A program made the position numbers and the translations under genes. Positions 1 through 7,650 of a stretch of 64,000 nt of DNA are shown here, piece after piece. The notes below the pieces were generated by a model. It was not told where the DNA came from. It ran no database searches and worked only from the letters and a program-made list of their open reading frames with translations. The stretch covers positions 5,014,501 to 5,078,500 of the forward strand of contig NZ_CP029043.1 of NCBI RefSeq assembly GCF_003074055.1, read 5' to 3'. The DNA is from Streptomyces nigra (lineage in GTDB: Bacteria; Actinomycetota; Actinomycetes; Streptomycetales; Streptomycetaceae). Within the stretch, counting starts at the first letter, position 1. Each line of letters starts with the position of its first letter.

Positions 1-69
1 CGTCGTGCGGTCGGGTAATGGTCGATCGTGGATCCAGGGTATTACGCAATCGTGCGACGGAGGGGCTCG

Positions 70-855
70 ATGACGGACATGGACACCTCGGCCACCGCGA
101 CCACCGCGACCACCGCGGACTGGGCCGCCTGGCAGCGCAGCTGGGACCGGCAGCAGGAGTGGTACATGCCGGACCGCGAGGACCGCTTCCGGATCATGCT
201 CGACATGGTCGAGGCCCTGGTCGGCCCGGCCCCGCGCGTGCTCGACCTCGCGTGCGGCACCGGAAGCATCTCGGCACGGCTGCTCGCGCGCTTCCCCGAG
301 GCCACCAGCACCGGCGTCGACCTCGACCCGGCGCTCCTGGCCATCGCCGAGGGGACCTTCGCGGGCGACGAGCGGATCTCGTTCGTCACGGCCGACCTCA
401 AGGACCCCGACTGGCCGGCCCGGCTGCCGTACGACTCCTACGACGCCGTCCTGACCGCCACGGCCCTGCACTGGCTGCACCGTGAACCCCTCGTGGCCCT
501 CTACGGTCAGGTCGCGGAGCTCGTCCGTGACGGCGGTGTCTTCATGAACGCGGACCACATGATCGACGACACGACGCCCCGGATCAACGCCGCCGAGCGC
601 GCCCAGCGCCACGCCCGCATGGAACGCGCCAGGGCGGACGGCGTCCCGGACTGGTCCGAGTGGTGGCGGCTCGCGGCCCAGGACCCGGCCCTCGCCGAGC
701 CGACGGCCCGCCGCTTCGAGATCTACGGCGACCACGCCGACGGCGACATGCCCCCGGCCGCGTGGCACGCCCGCGTCCTGCGCGAGCAGGGCTTCGGGGA
801 GGCCCGGCCGGTCTGGTGCTCCCCGTCGGACACGCTGCTGCTGGCGCTGAAGTAG
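70..855 (+). CDS. Class I SAM-dependent methyltransferase
   Basis: A 261-aa cytoplasmic protein with a Rossmann-type methyltransferase motif I, VLDLACGTGS, near residue 60 and an acidic ribose-binding segment (GVDLDPALL) about 25 residues later. The methyl acceptor cannot be told from sequence; the overall pattern is like trans-aconitate/ubiquinone-type small-molecule methyltransferases. An in-frame ATG at 28 would add 14 residues, but the ATG at 70 has GGAGGGG 6 to 12 bases upstream and is preferred. The gene stands alone and ends in a perfect hairpin shared with the convergent transporter operon. Confidence 0.8.
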   Translation: MTDMDTSATATTATTADWAAWQRSWDRQQEWYMPDREDRFRIMLDMVEALVGPAPRVLDLACGTGSISARLLARFPEATSTGVDLDPALLAIAEGTFAGDERISFVTADLKDPDWPARLPYDSYDAVLTATALHWLHREPLVALYGQVAELVRDGGVFMNADHMIDDTTPRINAAERAQRHARMERARADGVPDWSEWWRLAAQDPALAEPTARRFEIYGDHADGDMPPAAWHARVLREQGFGEARPVWCSPSDTLLLALK

Positions 856-871
856 CACCCCGGGACATGAC

Positions 872-908
872 GAGAGGGGCGGTACGGATGACCCGTACCG
901 CCCCTCTC
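872..908. terminator. Bidirectional hairpin terminator
   Basis: A perfect 16-bp inverted repeat (872-887 and 893-908) with a 5-base loop lies between the convergent methyltransferase and ABC-transporter genes and can serve both strands. Confidence 0.85.
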
Positions 909-920
909 CGGTGTCCTCGG

Positions 921-1682
921 TCAGAGCACCTTGGACAGGAACGCCTGTGTCCGCTCGTGCTGCGGGTTGGTCAGGACCTCCCGCGGATCGCCGGACTCGA
1001 CGACCACACCGCCGTCCATGAAGACCAGGCTGTCGCCGACCTCGCGGGCGAAGCCCATCTCATGGGTGACGACGACCATCGTCATGCCGGACTCGGCGAG
1101 GTCGCGCATGACGTCCAGGACGTCGCCGACCAGCTCCGGGTCGAGCGCCGAGGTGGGCTCGTCGAAGAGCATCAGCTTCGGGTCCATCGCCAGCGCCCGG
1201 GCGATCGCCACGCGCTGCTGCTGGCCGCCGGAGAGCTGCGAGGGGTAGTTCCCGGCCTTGTCCGCCAGGCCGACCCGGTCGAGGAGCTCGCGCGCCCGCT
1301 CCCGGGCCTGGGCGCGGGAGACGCCCTTGACCTGGATCGGCGCCTCGATGACGTTCTCCAGGGCCGTCATGTGCGGGAACAGGTTGAACCGCTGGAACAC
1401 CATGCCGATGTCCCGGCGCTTCAGCGCGACCTCGCTGTCCTTGAGCTCGTACAGCTTGTCGCCCTTCTGGCGGTAGCCGACGAGCTCGCCGTCGACGTAC
1501 AGCCGCCCGGCGTTGATCTTCTCCAGGTGGTTGATGCACCGCAGGAAGGTCGACTTGCCGGAACCCGAGGGACCGATGAGGCAGAACACCTCACCCTGCT
1601 TGACCTCGAGGTCGATGCCCTTGAGGACCTCTACGGGGCCGAAGGACTTGTGGACGCCCTCGGCCTTGACCATGGCGGTCAT
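921..1682 (-). CDS. Polar amino-acid ABC transporter, ATP-binding subunit
   Basis: A 253-aa cytoplasmic ATPase that powers uptake by the neighbouring permease. It shows Walker A GPSGSGKST, the signature LSGGQQQR, Walker B LMLFDEPTSALDP and the switch histidine in VVVTHEMGF, typical of the GlnQ/HisP family for glutamate, glutamine or basic amino acids. The start ATG overlaps the permease stop as ATGA (1679-1682), so translation is probably coupled. It is the last gene of a binding protein-permease-ATPase operon. The exact amino-acid substrate is not determined; glutamate-type is the best guess from the family. Confidence 0.92.
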   Translation of the reverse strand: MTAMVKAEGVHKSFGPVEVLKGIDLEVKQGEVFCLIGPSGSGKSTFLRCINHLEKINAGRLYVDGELVGYRQKGDKLYELKDSEVALKRRDIGMVFQRFNLFPHMTALENVIEAPIQVKGVSRAQARERARELLDRVGLADKAGNYPSQLSGGQQQRVAIARALAMDPKLMLFDEPTSALDPELVGDVLDVMRDLAESGMTMVVVTHEMGFAREVGDSLVFMDGGVVVESGDPREVLTNPQHERTQAFLSKVL

Positions 1683-2623
1683 GCGGTGCCTCCCGTCGAC
1701 GAAGAGCGGTTGGACAGGGACAGCAGGTTCGCCTTGATCTTCTGGAACGGCGTCGCCGGCAGGGACCGGCTCGAACCGCGGGCGTAGTAGCGCTCCAGGT
1801 AGTACTGGCCGATGCTGAAGACCGAGGTCAGCAGCAGGTACCAGGCGGCCGCGAGGAACAGCATCTCGGCCGGGGCGCCGGAGGTCTGGCCGATGTCCTG
1901 GGCCGCGCGCAGCAGCTCGGGATACTGGACGACCGAGACCAGCGAGGTCGTCTTCAGCATGTTGATGACCTCGTTGCCCGTGGGCGGCACGATCACGCGC
2001 ATGGCCTGCGGGATGACGATGCGGCGCAGCGTCTTCACATGGCTCATGCCGAGGGCGTGCGAGGCCTCCGTCTGGCCCTCGTCGACCGCGAGCAGACCGG
2101 CGCGGCAGATCTCCGCCATGTACGCCGCCTCGTTGAGGCCGAGTCCGAGCAGCGCCGTCAGGAACGGCGTCATGAAGTCGGACCACTCGTTCTTGTAGAA
2201 CGGGCCGAGGTTGATGTACTCGAAGACCAGGCCCAGGTTGAACCAGACGATGAGCTGGACCAGGACCGGGGTGCCGCGGAAGAACCAGATGTAGAACCAC
2301 GCGATGGACGAGGTCACGGGGTTCTTGGACAGCCGCATCACGGCGAGCAGGACGCCGCCGATGATGCCGATCGCCATGGACAGGACCGTCAGCAGCAGCG
2401 TCTTGCCGACGCCGTCGAGGATGCGGTCGTCGAAGAAGTAGTCCGGGATCGCGTCCCAGTTGATCTTGCCCTGGGAGAAGGCGTAGACGATCGCGGCCAG
2501 GATGGCGAGCGCCAGGACGGCGGAGACGTACCGCCCGTAGTGGCGGACCGGGATGGCCTTGATGGCCTCCGGACCGGCCGGCGGGGTGTCCGCCGCCCCG
2601 TCCTTCTTGTCGATGTCAGTCAC
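1679..2623 (-). CDS. Polar amino-acid ABC transporter, permease
   Basis: A 314-aa inner-membrane permease. After a hydrophilic N-terminus of about 30 residues there is a first membrane helix (VSAVLALAILAAIVYAF), then a HisM-type transmembrane domain with several helices. The EAA loop that docks the ATPase is visible as EASHALGMSHVKTLRRIVIP near residues 195-215. Only one permease gene is present, so the channel is probably a homodimer, unlike four-gene gluABCD operons. It follows the binding-protein gene after 35 bases and overlaps the ATPase gene by 4. Confidence 0.92.
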   Translation of the reverse strand: MTDIDKKDGAADTPPAGPEAIKAIPVRHYGRYVSAVLALAILAAIVYAFSQGKINWDAIPDYFFDDRILDGVGKTLLLTVLSMAIGIIGGVLLAVMRLSKNPVTSSIAWFYIWFFRGTPVLVQLIVWFNLGLVFEYINLGPFYKNEWSDFMTPFLTALLGLGLNEAAYMAEICRAGLLAVDEGQTEASHALGMSHVKTLRRIVIPQAMRVIVPPTGNEVINMLKTTSLVSVVQYPELLRAAQDIGQTSGAPAEMLFLAAAWYLLLTSVFSIGQYYLERYYARGSSRSLPATPFQKIKANLLSLSNRSSSTGGTA

Positions 2624-2658
2624 AGGTGTTGCCTTTCAGTGCCCGCTGTCCGACGCGG

Positions 2659-3612
2659 TCACTTGCCGCCGTTGATGGTGGCTTCCTTCACGGCACCGTC
2701 CTCGACGCCCCACTTCTTGATGATCTTGTCGTACTCGCCGTTGTCGATGATCGCGTCGAGGGCGGCCTTGAGGGCGTCGCGCAGCTGGGCGTTGTTCTTG
2801 GCGACCGCGATGCCGTACGGGGCGGCCTCGACCTGCTCGCCGACCAGCTGGAAGTCGTTGCCGCCACCGGAGGTCTTCACGGCGTACGCGGCGACGGGGA
2901 AGTCGGACGAACCGGCGGCGGCGCCGCCCGCGCGGAGGCGGGTCTGGGCCTGCTGGTCGTTGTCGAAGGCCTCGATGGTGATGGTCTTGCCACCGGAGCA
3001 CTTCTTGGCCTCGGCCTTGGCCAGGTCCTCGGAGACCGTGCCGCGCTGCACGACGATCTTCTTGCCGCACAGGTCCGACCAGGTCTTGATGTCGGTGTTC
3101 TTGCCCTTCTGGGTGTAGATCGAGACACCGGCCGTGAAGTAGTCGACGAAGTCGACGCCCTCACCGACCTTCTTGCCGGTGTCCGAGTCGATGCCCTCCT
3201 GGCGGTCCTTGGTGTCCGTCATCGCCGACATGGCGATGTCGTAGCGCTTCGAGCGCAGACCGGTGATCAGGCTGTCGAAGGTGCCGTTCTCGAACTCGAA
3301 GGTCACGCCGAGCTGCTTGCCCATGGCGGCGGCCAGGTCGGGGTCGATGCCGACCGTCTTGCCGGAGTCGTCCTTGAACTCGACCGGGGCGTACGCGATG
3401 TCCGAGCCGACCTTGATGACGCCCTTGTCGCGGATCGCCTGCGGCAGCTTGTCGGCGAGCGGTGCGGCGCTCTTCGAGCCCGTGCCCTCCGTGTTGCTGT
3501 CGGTCTGGTCACCGCAACCGGTGAGAATCAGTGCGCCTGCGACCGCGATCGAGCCGACCACTGCCAACCGGGAGCGAGCGGCGGTCGTACGACGGGTGGT
3601 GCGTGCGGTCAT
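2659..3612 (-). CDS. Amino-acid ABC transporter substrate-binding lipoprotein
   Basis: A 317-aa extracytoplasmic binding protein of the polar amino-acid family (SBP_bac_3). The N-terminus has twin and spaced arginines, a hydrophobic stretch and the lipobox LTGC, so it should be lipid-anchored. Residues after about 50 carry the family pattern VIKVGSDIAYAPVEF and a repeated second-lobe fold. The ATG at 3612 is chosen because CCTCC on the plus strand (3621-3625) is a GGAGG ribosome site for it and because it gives a proper signal peptide; longer readings would not. First gene of the transporter operon, divergent from malic enzyme. Confidence 0.92.
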   Translation of the reverse strand: MTARTTRRTTAARSRLAVVGSIAVAGALILTGCGDQTDSNTEGTGSKSAAPLADKLPQAIRDKGVIKVGSDIAYAPVEFKDDSGKTVGIDPDLAAAMGKQLGVTFEFENGTFDSLITGLRSKRYDIAMSAMTDTKDRQEGIDSDTGKKVGEGVDFVDYFTAGVSIYTQKGKNTDIKTWSDLCGKKIVVQRGTVSEDLAKAEAKKCSGGKTITIEAFDNDQQAQTRLRAGGAAAGSSDFPVAAYAVKTSGGGNDFQLVGEQVEAAPYGIAVAKNNAQLRDALKAALDAIIDNGEYDKIIKKWGVEDGAVKEATINGGK

Positions 3613-4273
3613 GGTGGGTTCCTCCGGCGGATGGGTGGAGTTGCCGATGGGGCGGGCACCTGCCGGTGACCGGCAGGGGCCTGTGTTCCTCAGGTCGACG
3701 AGAGCACACGCCTTCGAGTGTCGCGACCCTGTGTGATTACGGCATCTTGCCATTCGGACTGGGCCATTCAGGGCGCCCGCCATGTCAAAATCGGATAACG
3801 GGTTACCCCCGAACCGTCGCGGGCCGGTCCACCCTGGCCGCACCTTCTACGGGAATCCGCCCTTCCGGCCGGAAGATCTTCGGCGTTTCGCGGGATGCGG
3901 ACCGGTCGTGTGTGGGGTACGTGAGGTTCGGTGACCTTCCATGGTGTTTGGTGATGATTGTCCGCCCATTTCGGCACGATTCACACCGGTGCCGCCCTCA
4001 CGTCGTGTCCGATTCGTATCCATGGGTGAGGAAGCCTCCCCATGCGTCATGTGATCTTGCACGTATTGGACTCGTCGCGGCGCGGTCCGTCCGGTAAGAA
4101 GGTTCTTTACACCCCTCATCCGGGGCTCAGGGCGCGTGTGCGGCGCGCCCGTCGCGTATGGGCCGTACGTCGTACGTCGTACGTATCAACGAGCAGGGCC
4201 ATACGCGTCCCCGCCCACTTCTCACCAGGAGTGGTCCCACCCTCAACCATGATCATTTAAGGGGTCAGACAAA
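3613..4273. other. Divergent intergenic region, 661 bp
   Basis: This gap separates the start of the transporter operon from malic enzyme and must hold both promoters. I see no convincing coding region and no recognised riboswitch. The only striking element is the CGTACGT tandem listed separately. Confidence 0.6.
4164..4184. repeat. Three tandem CGTACGT heptamers
   Basis: Three adjacent copies of CGTACGT (4164-4170, 4171-4177, 4178-4184), each containing the palindrome CGTACG, lie about 90 bases upstream of the malic enzyme start. The position fits an operator array, but no regulator is known to me. Confidence 0.5.
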
Positions 4274-5497
4274 GTGGCAGCGGAGATCGTCAATCCTCGC
4301 AGCGGGGGCAATACCGATCAGGACGGAGGGGTCGAGCCCCTCGATTCCTTCGATCCGGCATTCGCCCTGCACCGCGGCGGCAAGATGGCCGTGCAGGCCA
4401 CCGTGCCGGTCCGCGACAAGGACGACCTGTCCCTGGCGTACACGCCCGGCGTCGCGAAAGTGTGCAGCGCGATCGCCGAGCAGCCGGAACTCGTCAACGA
4501 CTACACGTGGAAGTCGTCCGTCGTCGCCGTCGTGACCGACGGCACGGCCGTGCTGGGGCTCGGTGACATCGGCCCCGAGGCCTCCCTCCCGGTGATGGAG
4601 GGGAAGGCCATTCTGTTCAAGCAGTTCGGCGGCGTGGACGCGGTCCCGATCGCCCTCGCCTGCACCGGCGTCGACGAGATCGTCGAGACCGTGGTGCGCC
4701 TCGCCCCGTCCTTCGGCGGAGTGAACCTCGAGGACATCTCGGCCCCCCGGTGCTTCGAGATCGAGCGCAAGCTGCAGGAGCGGCTCGACATCCCGGTCTT
4801 CCACGACGACCAGCACGGCACGGCCGTCGTGACGCTGGCGGCGCTGCGCAACGCCGCGCGGCTGACCGGCAAGGGACTCGCGGACCTGCGGGCCGTGATC
4901 TCCGGTGCCGGCGCGGCCGGTGTCGCCATCGCCCGGATGCTGGTCGAGGCCGGTATCGGCGATGTCGCCGTGGCCGACCGCAAGGGCGTCGTCTCGGCCG
5001 ACCGGACCGACCTGACGGACGTCAAGCGCGAGCTGGCCGGGTTCACCAACAAGGCCGGCCTCACCGGCTCGCTGGAGTCGGCCCTGGCCGGCGCGGACGT
5101 GTTCATCGGCGTCTCCGGCGGCACGGTGTCCGAGGAGGCCGTCGCCTCCATGGCCGAGGGCGCCTTCGTGTTCGCCATGGCCAACCCGAACCCCGAGGTG
5201 CACCCCGAGGTCGCGCACAAGTACGCCGCGGTCGTCGCCACCGGCCGGTCGGACTTCCCGAACCAGATCAACAACGTGCTGGCCTTCCCCGGCATCTTCG
5301 CCGGGGCCCTCCAGGTGCGGGCCTCCCGTATCACCGAGGGCATGAAGATCGCCGCCGCCGAGGCGCTGGCCGGTGTCGTCGGTGACGACCTCGCCGCCGA
5401 CTACGTGATCCCGTCGCCGTTCGACGAGCGCGTGGCTCCCGCGGTCACCGCGGCCGTCGCCGCCGCCGCCCGCGCCGAGGGTGTCGCCCGCCGCTGA
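4274..5497 (+). CDS. NAD(P)-dependent malic enzyme
   Basis: A 407-aa cytoplasmic enzyme that oxidatively decarboxylates L-malate to pyruvate. It has the short bacterial malic-enzyme layout: the N-terminal malic domain with SLAYTPGVAKVC, and DISAPRCFEIE leading to the metal-binding FHDDQHGTA. These are followed by a C-terminal NAD(P)-binding domain whose Gly motif is SGAGAAGVAIA near residue 215. Length matches the roughly 400-aa class lacking a phosphotransacetylase tail. It starts with GTG preceded by AAGGGG. Monocistronic, ending in a 21-bp hairpin. Cofactor preference cannot be read safely. Confidence 0.93.
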   Translation: MAAEIVNPRSGGNTDQDGGVEPLDSFDPAFALHRGGKMAVQATVPVRDKDDLSLAYTPGVAKVCSAIAEQPELVNDYTWKSSVVAVVTDGTAVLGLGDIGPEASLPVMEGKAILFKQFGGVDAVPIALACTGVDEIVETVVRLAPSFGGVNLEDISAPRCFEIERKLQERLDIPVFHDDQHGTAVVTLAALRNAARLTGKGLADLRAVISGAGAAGVAIARMLVEAGIGDVAVADRKGVVSADRTDLTDVKRELAGFTNKAGLTGSLESALAGADVFIGVSGGTVSEEAVASMAEGAFVFAMANPNPEVHPEVAHKYAAVVATGRSDFPNQINNVLAFPGIFAGALQVRASRITEGMKIAAAEALAGVVGDDLAADYVIPSPFDERVAPAVTAAVAAAARAEGVARR

Positions 5498-5508
5498 CCC
5501 CGGTGTCG

Positions 5509-5554
5509 ACGAGAACGACCCCGCCCGGCTGTCCGGGCGGGGTCGTTCTCGTCG
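5509..5554. terminator. Long hairpin terminator after malic enzyme
   Basis: A perfect 21-bp inverted repeat (5509-5529 and 5534-5554) with a CTGT loop begins 12 bases after the malic enzyme stop. Confidence 0.88.
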
Positions 5555-5722
5555 GCGGGTGCAGGCGGGGTGGCTTGTCTCTTTACCCGCCTGCTCCGCC
5601 GTCCGGGTGGCGGACGGGACCTGGCCCGGCGTGTCCCGCGAGGCCGCTCGCAGGGGCCCGGTGGCTTGGCAAGAGGGCGTGTCTCACAACGCCCCACCGT
5701 TCCGCCGGCCGGGCGCGGAGCC

Positions 5723-5735
5723 TATCGTCAAGGTC
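5723..5735 (+). promoter_or_regulatory. Probable leaderless-promoter -10 (TATCGT)
   Basis: TATCGT at 5723-5728 sits 7 bases before the ATG at 5736, and no ribosome-binding site precedes that ATG. This spacing is what a leaderless transcript starting at the start codon would need. Inferred; no clear -35 is visible. Confidence 0.45.
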
Positions 5736-6698
5736 ATGTTCGCCGTCTACGCCGCCCGAATCGACCGCGACCAGCCGCTCTCCGGCCTGGAGTTGGGGGA
5801 CCGCCCGGCCCCCGAGGCCCGCCCCGGCTGGAGCACCATCGATGTCAGGGCCGCCTCCCTGAACCATCACGACCTCTGGTCCCTGCGGGGTGTGGGCCTC
5901 CCCGAGGAACGGCTGCCGATGATCCTCGGCTGCGACGCCGCCGGCGTCGACGAGGACGGCAACGAGGTCGTCCTGCACTCCGTCATCGGCCAGAGCGGGC
6001 ACGGGGTCGGCCCCCGGGAGCCCCGCTCCATCCTCACCGAGCGCTACCAGGGCACCTTCGCCGAGCAGGTCGCCGTCCCGACCTGGAACGTCCTGCCCAA
6101 GCCCAAGGAACTCTCCTTCGAGGAGGCCGCCTGCCTGCCCACCGCCTGGCTGACCGCGTACCGGATGCTGTTCACCAACGCCGGTGTACGGCCCGGTGAC
6201 TCGGTGCTGGTGCAGGGCGCCGGCGGCGGTGTCGCCACGGCCGCGATCGTCCTCGGCAAGGCGGCCGGGCTGCGCGTCTTCGCCACCAGCCGGGACGAGG
6301 CCAAGCGCAAGCGTGCCCTGGAGCTGGGCGCCGTCGAGGCCGTGGAGTCGGGGGCCCGGCTCCCGCAGCGCGTCGACGCCGTGATCGAGACGGTCGGCGC
6401 CGCCACCTGGTCGCACTCCGTGAAGTCGCTGAGGCCGGGCGGCACGCTGGTCATCTCCGGTGCCACCAGCGGCGACCGGCCCTCGCACGCCGAGCTCACC
6501 CGGATCTTCTTCCTGGAGCTGAAGGTCGTCGGCTCCACCATGGGCACCAAGGACGAGCTGGAGGACCTGCTGTCCTTCTGCGCCGCGACCGGGGTGCGCC
6601 CGGTGATCGACGAGGTGCTGCCGATGGACCGGGCCCGTGAGGGCTTCGAGCGGATGGCGTCCGGCGAGCAGTTCGGAAAGATCGTCCTCACCAACTGA
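5736..6698 (+). CDS. Zinc-binding-type (MDR) dehydrogenase / quinone oxidoreductase
   Basis: A 320-aa medium-chain dehydrogenase/reductase. It has the GroES-like N-terminal half (SLNHHDLWSLRG, ILGCDAAGVD) and a Rossmann half with VLVQGAGGGVATAA near residues 155-170 for NAD(P)H binding. The cysteine cluster of the structural zinc is missing, so it is closer to quinone oxidoreductases than to classical alcohol dehydrogenases. The ATG at 5736 is taken as the start because the MDR fold begins there and a -10-like TATCGT lies just upstream. Substrate unknown. Confidence 0.82.
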   Translation: MFAVYAARIDRDQPLSGLELGDRPAPEARPGWSTIDVRAASLNHHDLWSLRGVGLPEERLPMILGCDAAGVDEDGNEVVLHSVIGQSGHGVGPREPRSILTERYQGTFAEQVAVPTWNVLPKPKELSFEEAACLPTAWLTAYRMLFTNAGVRPGDSVLVQGAGGGVATAAIVLGKAAGLRVFATSRDEAKRKRALELGAVEAVESGARLPQRVDAVIETVGAATWSHSVKSLRPGGTLVISGATSGDRPSHAELTRIFFLELKVVGSTMGTKDELEDLLSFCAATGVRPVIDEVLPMDRAREGFERMASGEQFGKIVLTN

Positions 6699-6718
6699 CC
6701 TTTGGCGTCGCGCCTTTC

Positions 6719-6752
6719 ACGGCGGGTCCGGGCTCGGCTCAGGACCCGCCGT
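6719..6752 (+). terminator. Hairpin terminator
   Basis: An 11-bp perfect stem (6719-6729 and 6742-6752) with a 12-base loop, followed by TCTTC, lies 20 bases after the dehydrogenase stop. Confidence 0.75.
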
Positions 6753-6774
6753 TCTTCATGCCCCCGCACCTGCA

Positions 6775-6820
6775 TGTCAACCAGGGTTGACATCGCCCGG
6801 CCTGTCAACCAATATTGACA
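6775..6820 (+). promoter_or_regulatory. Two TGTCAA-TTGACA palindromic operators over a leaderless promoter
   Basis: TGTCAACCAGGGTTGACA (6775-6792, perfect 8-bp arms) and TGTCAACCAATATTGACA (6803-6820, 6-bp arms) lie 28 bases apart, centre to centre. The right arm of the first supplies a consensus -35 TTGACA (6787-6792), and AATATT (6811-6816), 18 bases further on, can be the -10. That would place transcription start at or next to the ATG at 6823. A protein bound to both palindromes would cover the whole promoter; autoregulation by the HTH protein encoded next is the simplest reading. Confidence 0.65.
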
Positions 6821-6822
6821 TC

Positions 6823-7032
6823 ATGACCGAGGCAACGGATCTCGCCGAGCGGGCGGGAGATCGCGATCCAAGGGTGGGCCTGCGGGCCGTCGCCGCCCTG
6901 CGCCGGCTGCTGGAACAGCTGGAAGCGGTGCAGGTGCGCAGCGCGCGCAACCAAGGGTGGTCGTGGCAGGAGATCGCCGCGGAGCTCGGGGTCAGCAGGC
7001 AGGCCGTCCACAAGAAGCACGGGAGGCGTTGA
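6823..7032 (+). CDS. Small helix-turn-helix protein upstream of Clp-N gene
   Basis: A 69-aa protein whose C-terminal half is a clear helix-turn-helix: GWSWQEIAAELGVSRQAVHKK, similar to sigma region 4 or short Xre/MerR-like readers. The N-terminal half is a charged amphipathic helix (LRRLLEQLEAVQ) that could dimerise. No ribosome site precedes the ATG, and a promoter with its -10 six bases upstream suggests a leaderless message. The stop overlaps the start of the Clp-N gene as TGATG, so the two are coupled. Likely a local repressor, possibly sensing the state of its partner; function unproven. Confidence 0.75.
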   Translation: MTEATDLAERAGDRDPRVGLRAVAALRRLLEQLEAVQVRSARNQGWSWQEIAAELGVSRQAVHKKHGRR

Positions 7033-7595
7033 TGTTCGAACGGTTCACGAAGGACGCCCGCGCGGTGGTGACGGGCGCGGTCGAGCACGCCGAGCGGGAC
7101 GAGGCGCCGGTCGTCGGGCCCGAGCATCTGCTGCTCGCGCTGCTGGACCGGGAGGGCGGCCGGGCGTCGTTCGCCCTGGCGTCGCTCGGCGGCGGCGCAT
7201 GGCTGGACTCGGTACGCCGGGCGCTCGGCGAGGCCCGCCGGCGGGGCGGGCTGTCCCAGGCCGAAACCGACGCGCTCGCCGGACTCGGGATCGACGTCAC
7301 GGAGATCGTCGCCCGGGTCGAGGAGGCGCACGGCGTCGGGGCGCTGGCCGGGGACCGCCGCGGCCGGGGCGGCTGGTCCGGGCACCGCCCGTTCGGCAAG
7401 GACGCCAAGGATGTGCTGACGCGGTCGCTGCGCACGGCGGTCGCCCGCCGGGACCGGTACATCGGCGACGAGCATCTGCTGCTGGCCCTGACCAGCCGCC
7501 CCGGAGTCCCCGCCGAGGCCCTCGCCGACCACGGCGTGACCCATGAGTCCGTCACCCGGGTGCTGTACGGCGGACCGGAGTCCAAGGCCGGCTGA
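7032..7595 (+). CDS. Clp N-terminal (ClpN) double-repeat protein without ATPase
   Basis: A 187-aa cytoplasmic protein with two Clp-N repeats: MFERFTKDARAVVTGAVEHA plus GPEHLLLALLD near the start, and FGKDAKDVLTRSLRTAVARRD plus GDEHLLLALTS in the C-terminal half. The AAA+ modules of ClpC/ClpA are absent, so it can bind substrates or adaptors but not unfold them. It is coupled to the preceding HTH gene and ends in a hairpin. In actinomycetes such two-gene units are common; a role in sensing misfolded protein or modulating Clp is an inference. Confidence 0.82.
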   Translation: MFERFTKDARAVVTGAVEHAERDEAPVVGPEHLLLALLDREGGRASFALASLGGGAWLDSVRRALGEARRRGGLSQAETDALAGLGIDVTEIVARVEEAHGVGALAGDRRGRGGWSGHRPFGKDAKDVLTRSLRTAVARRDRYIGDEHLLLALTSRPGVPAEALADHGVTHESVTRVLYGGPESKAG

Positions 7596-7616
7596 GGGGC
7601 GCTGCGGGGAAGGCCG

Positions 7617-7646
7617 GGCCGGGCGGTCGGGCCGTACCGCCCGGCC
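7617..7646. terminator. Hairpin terminator between convergent genes
   Basis: An 11-bp perfect stem (7617-7627 and 7636-7646) lies between the Clp-N gene and the convergent PadR gene, whose stop is five bases further on. Confidence 0.75.
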
Positions 7647-7650
7647 TGCG

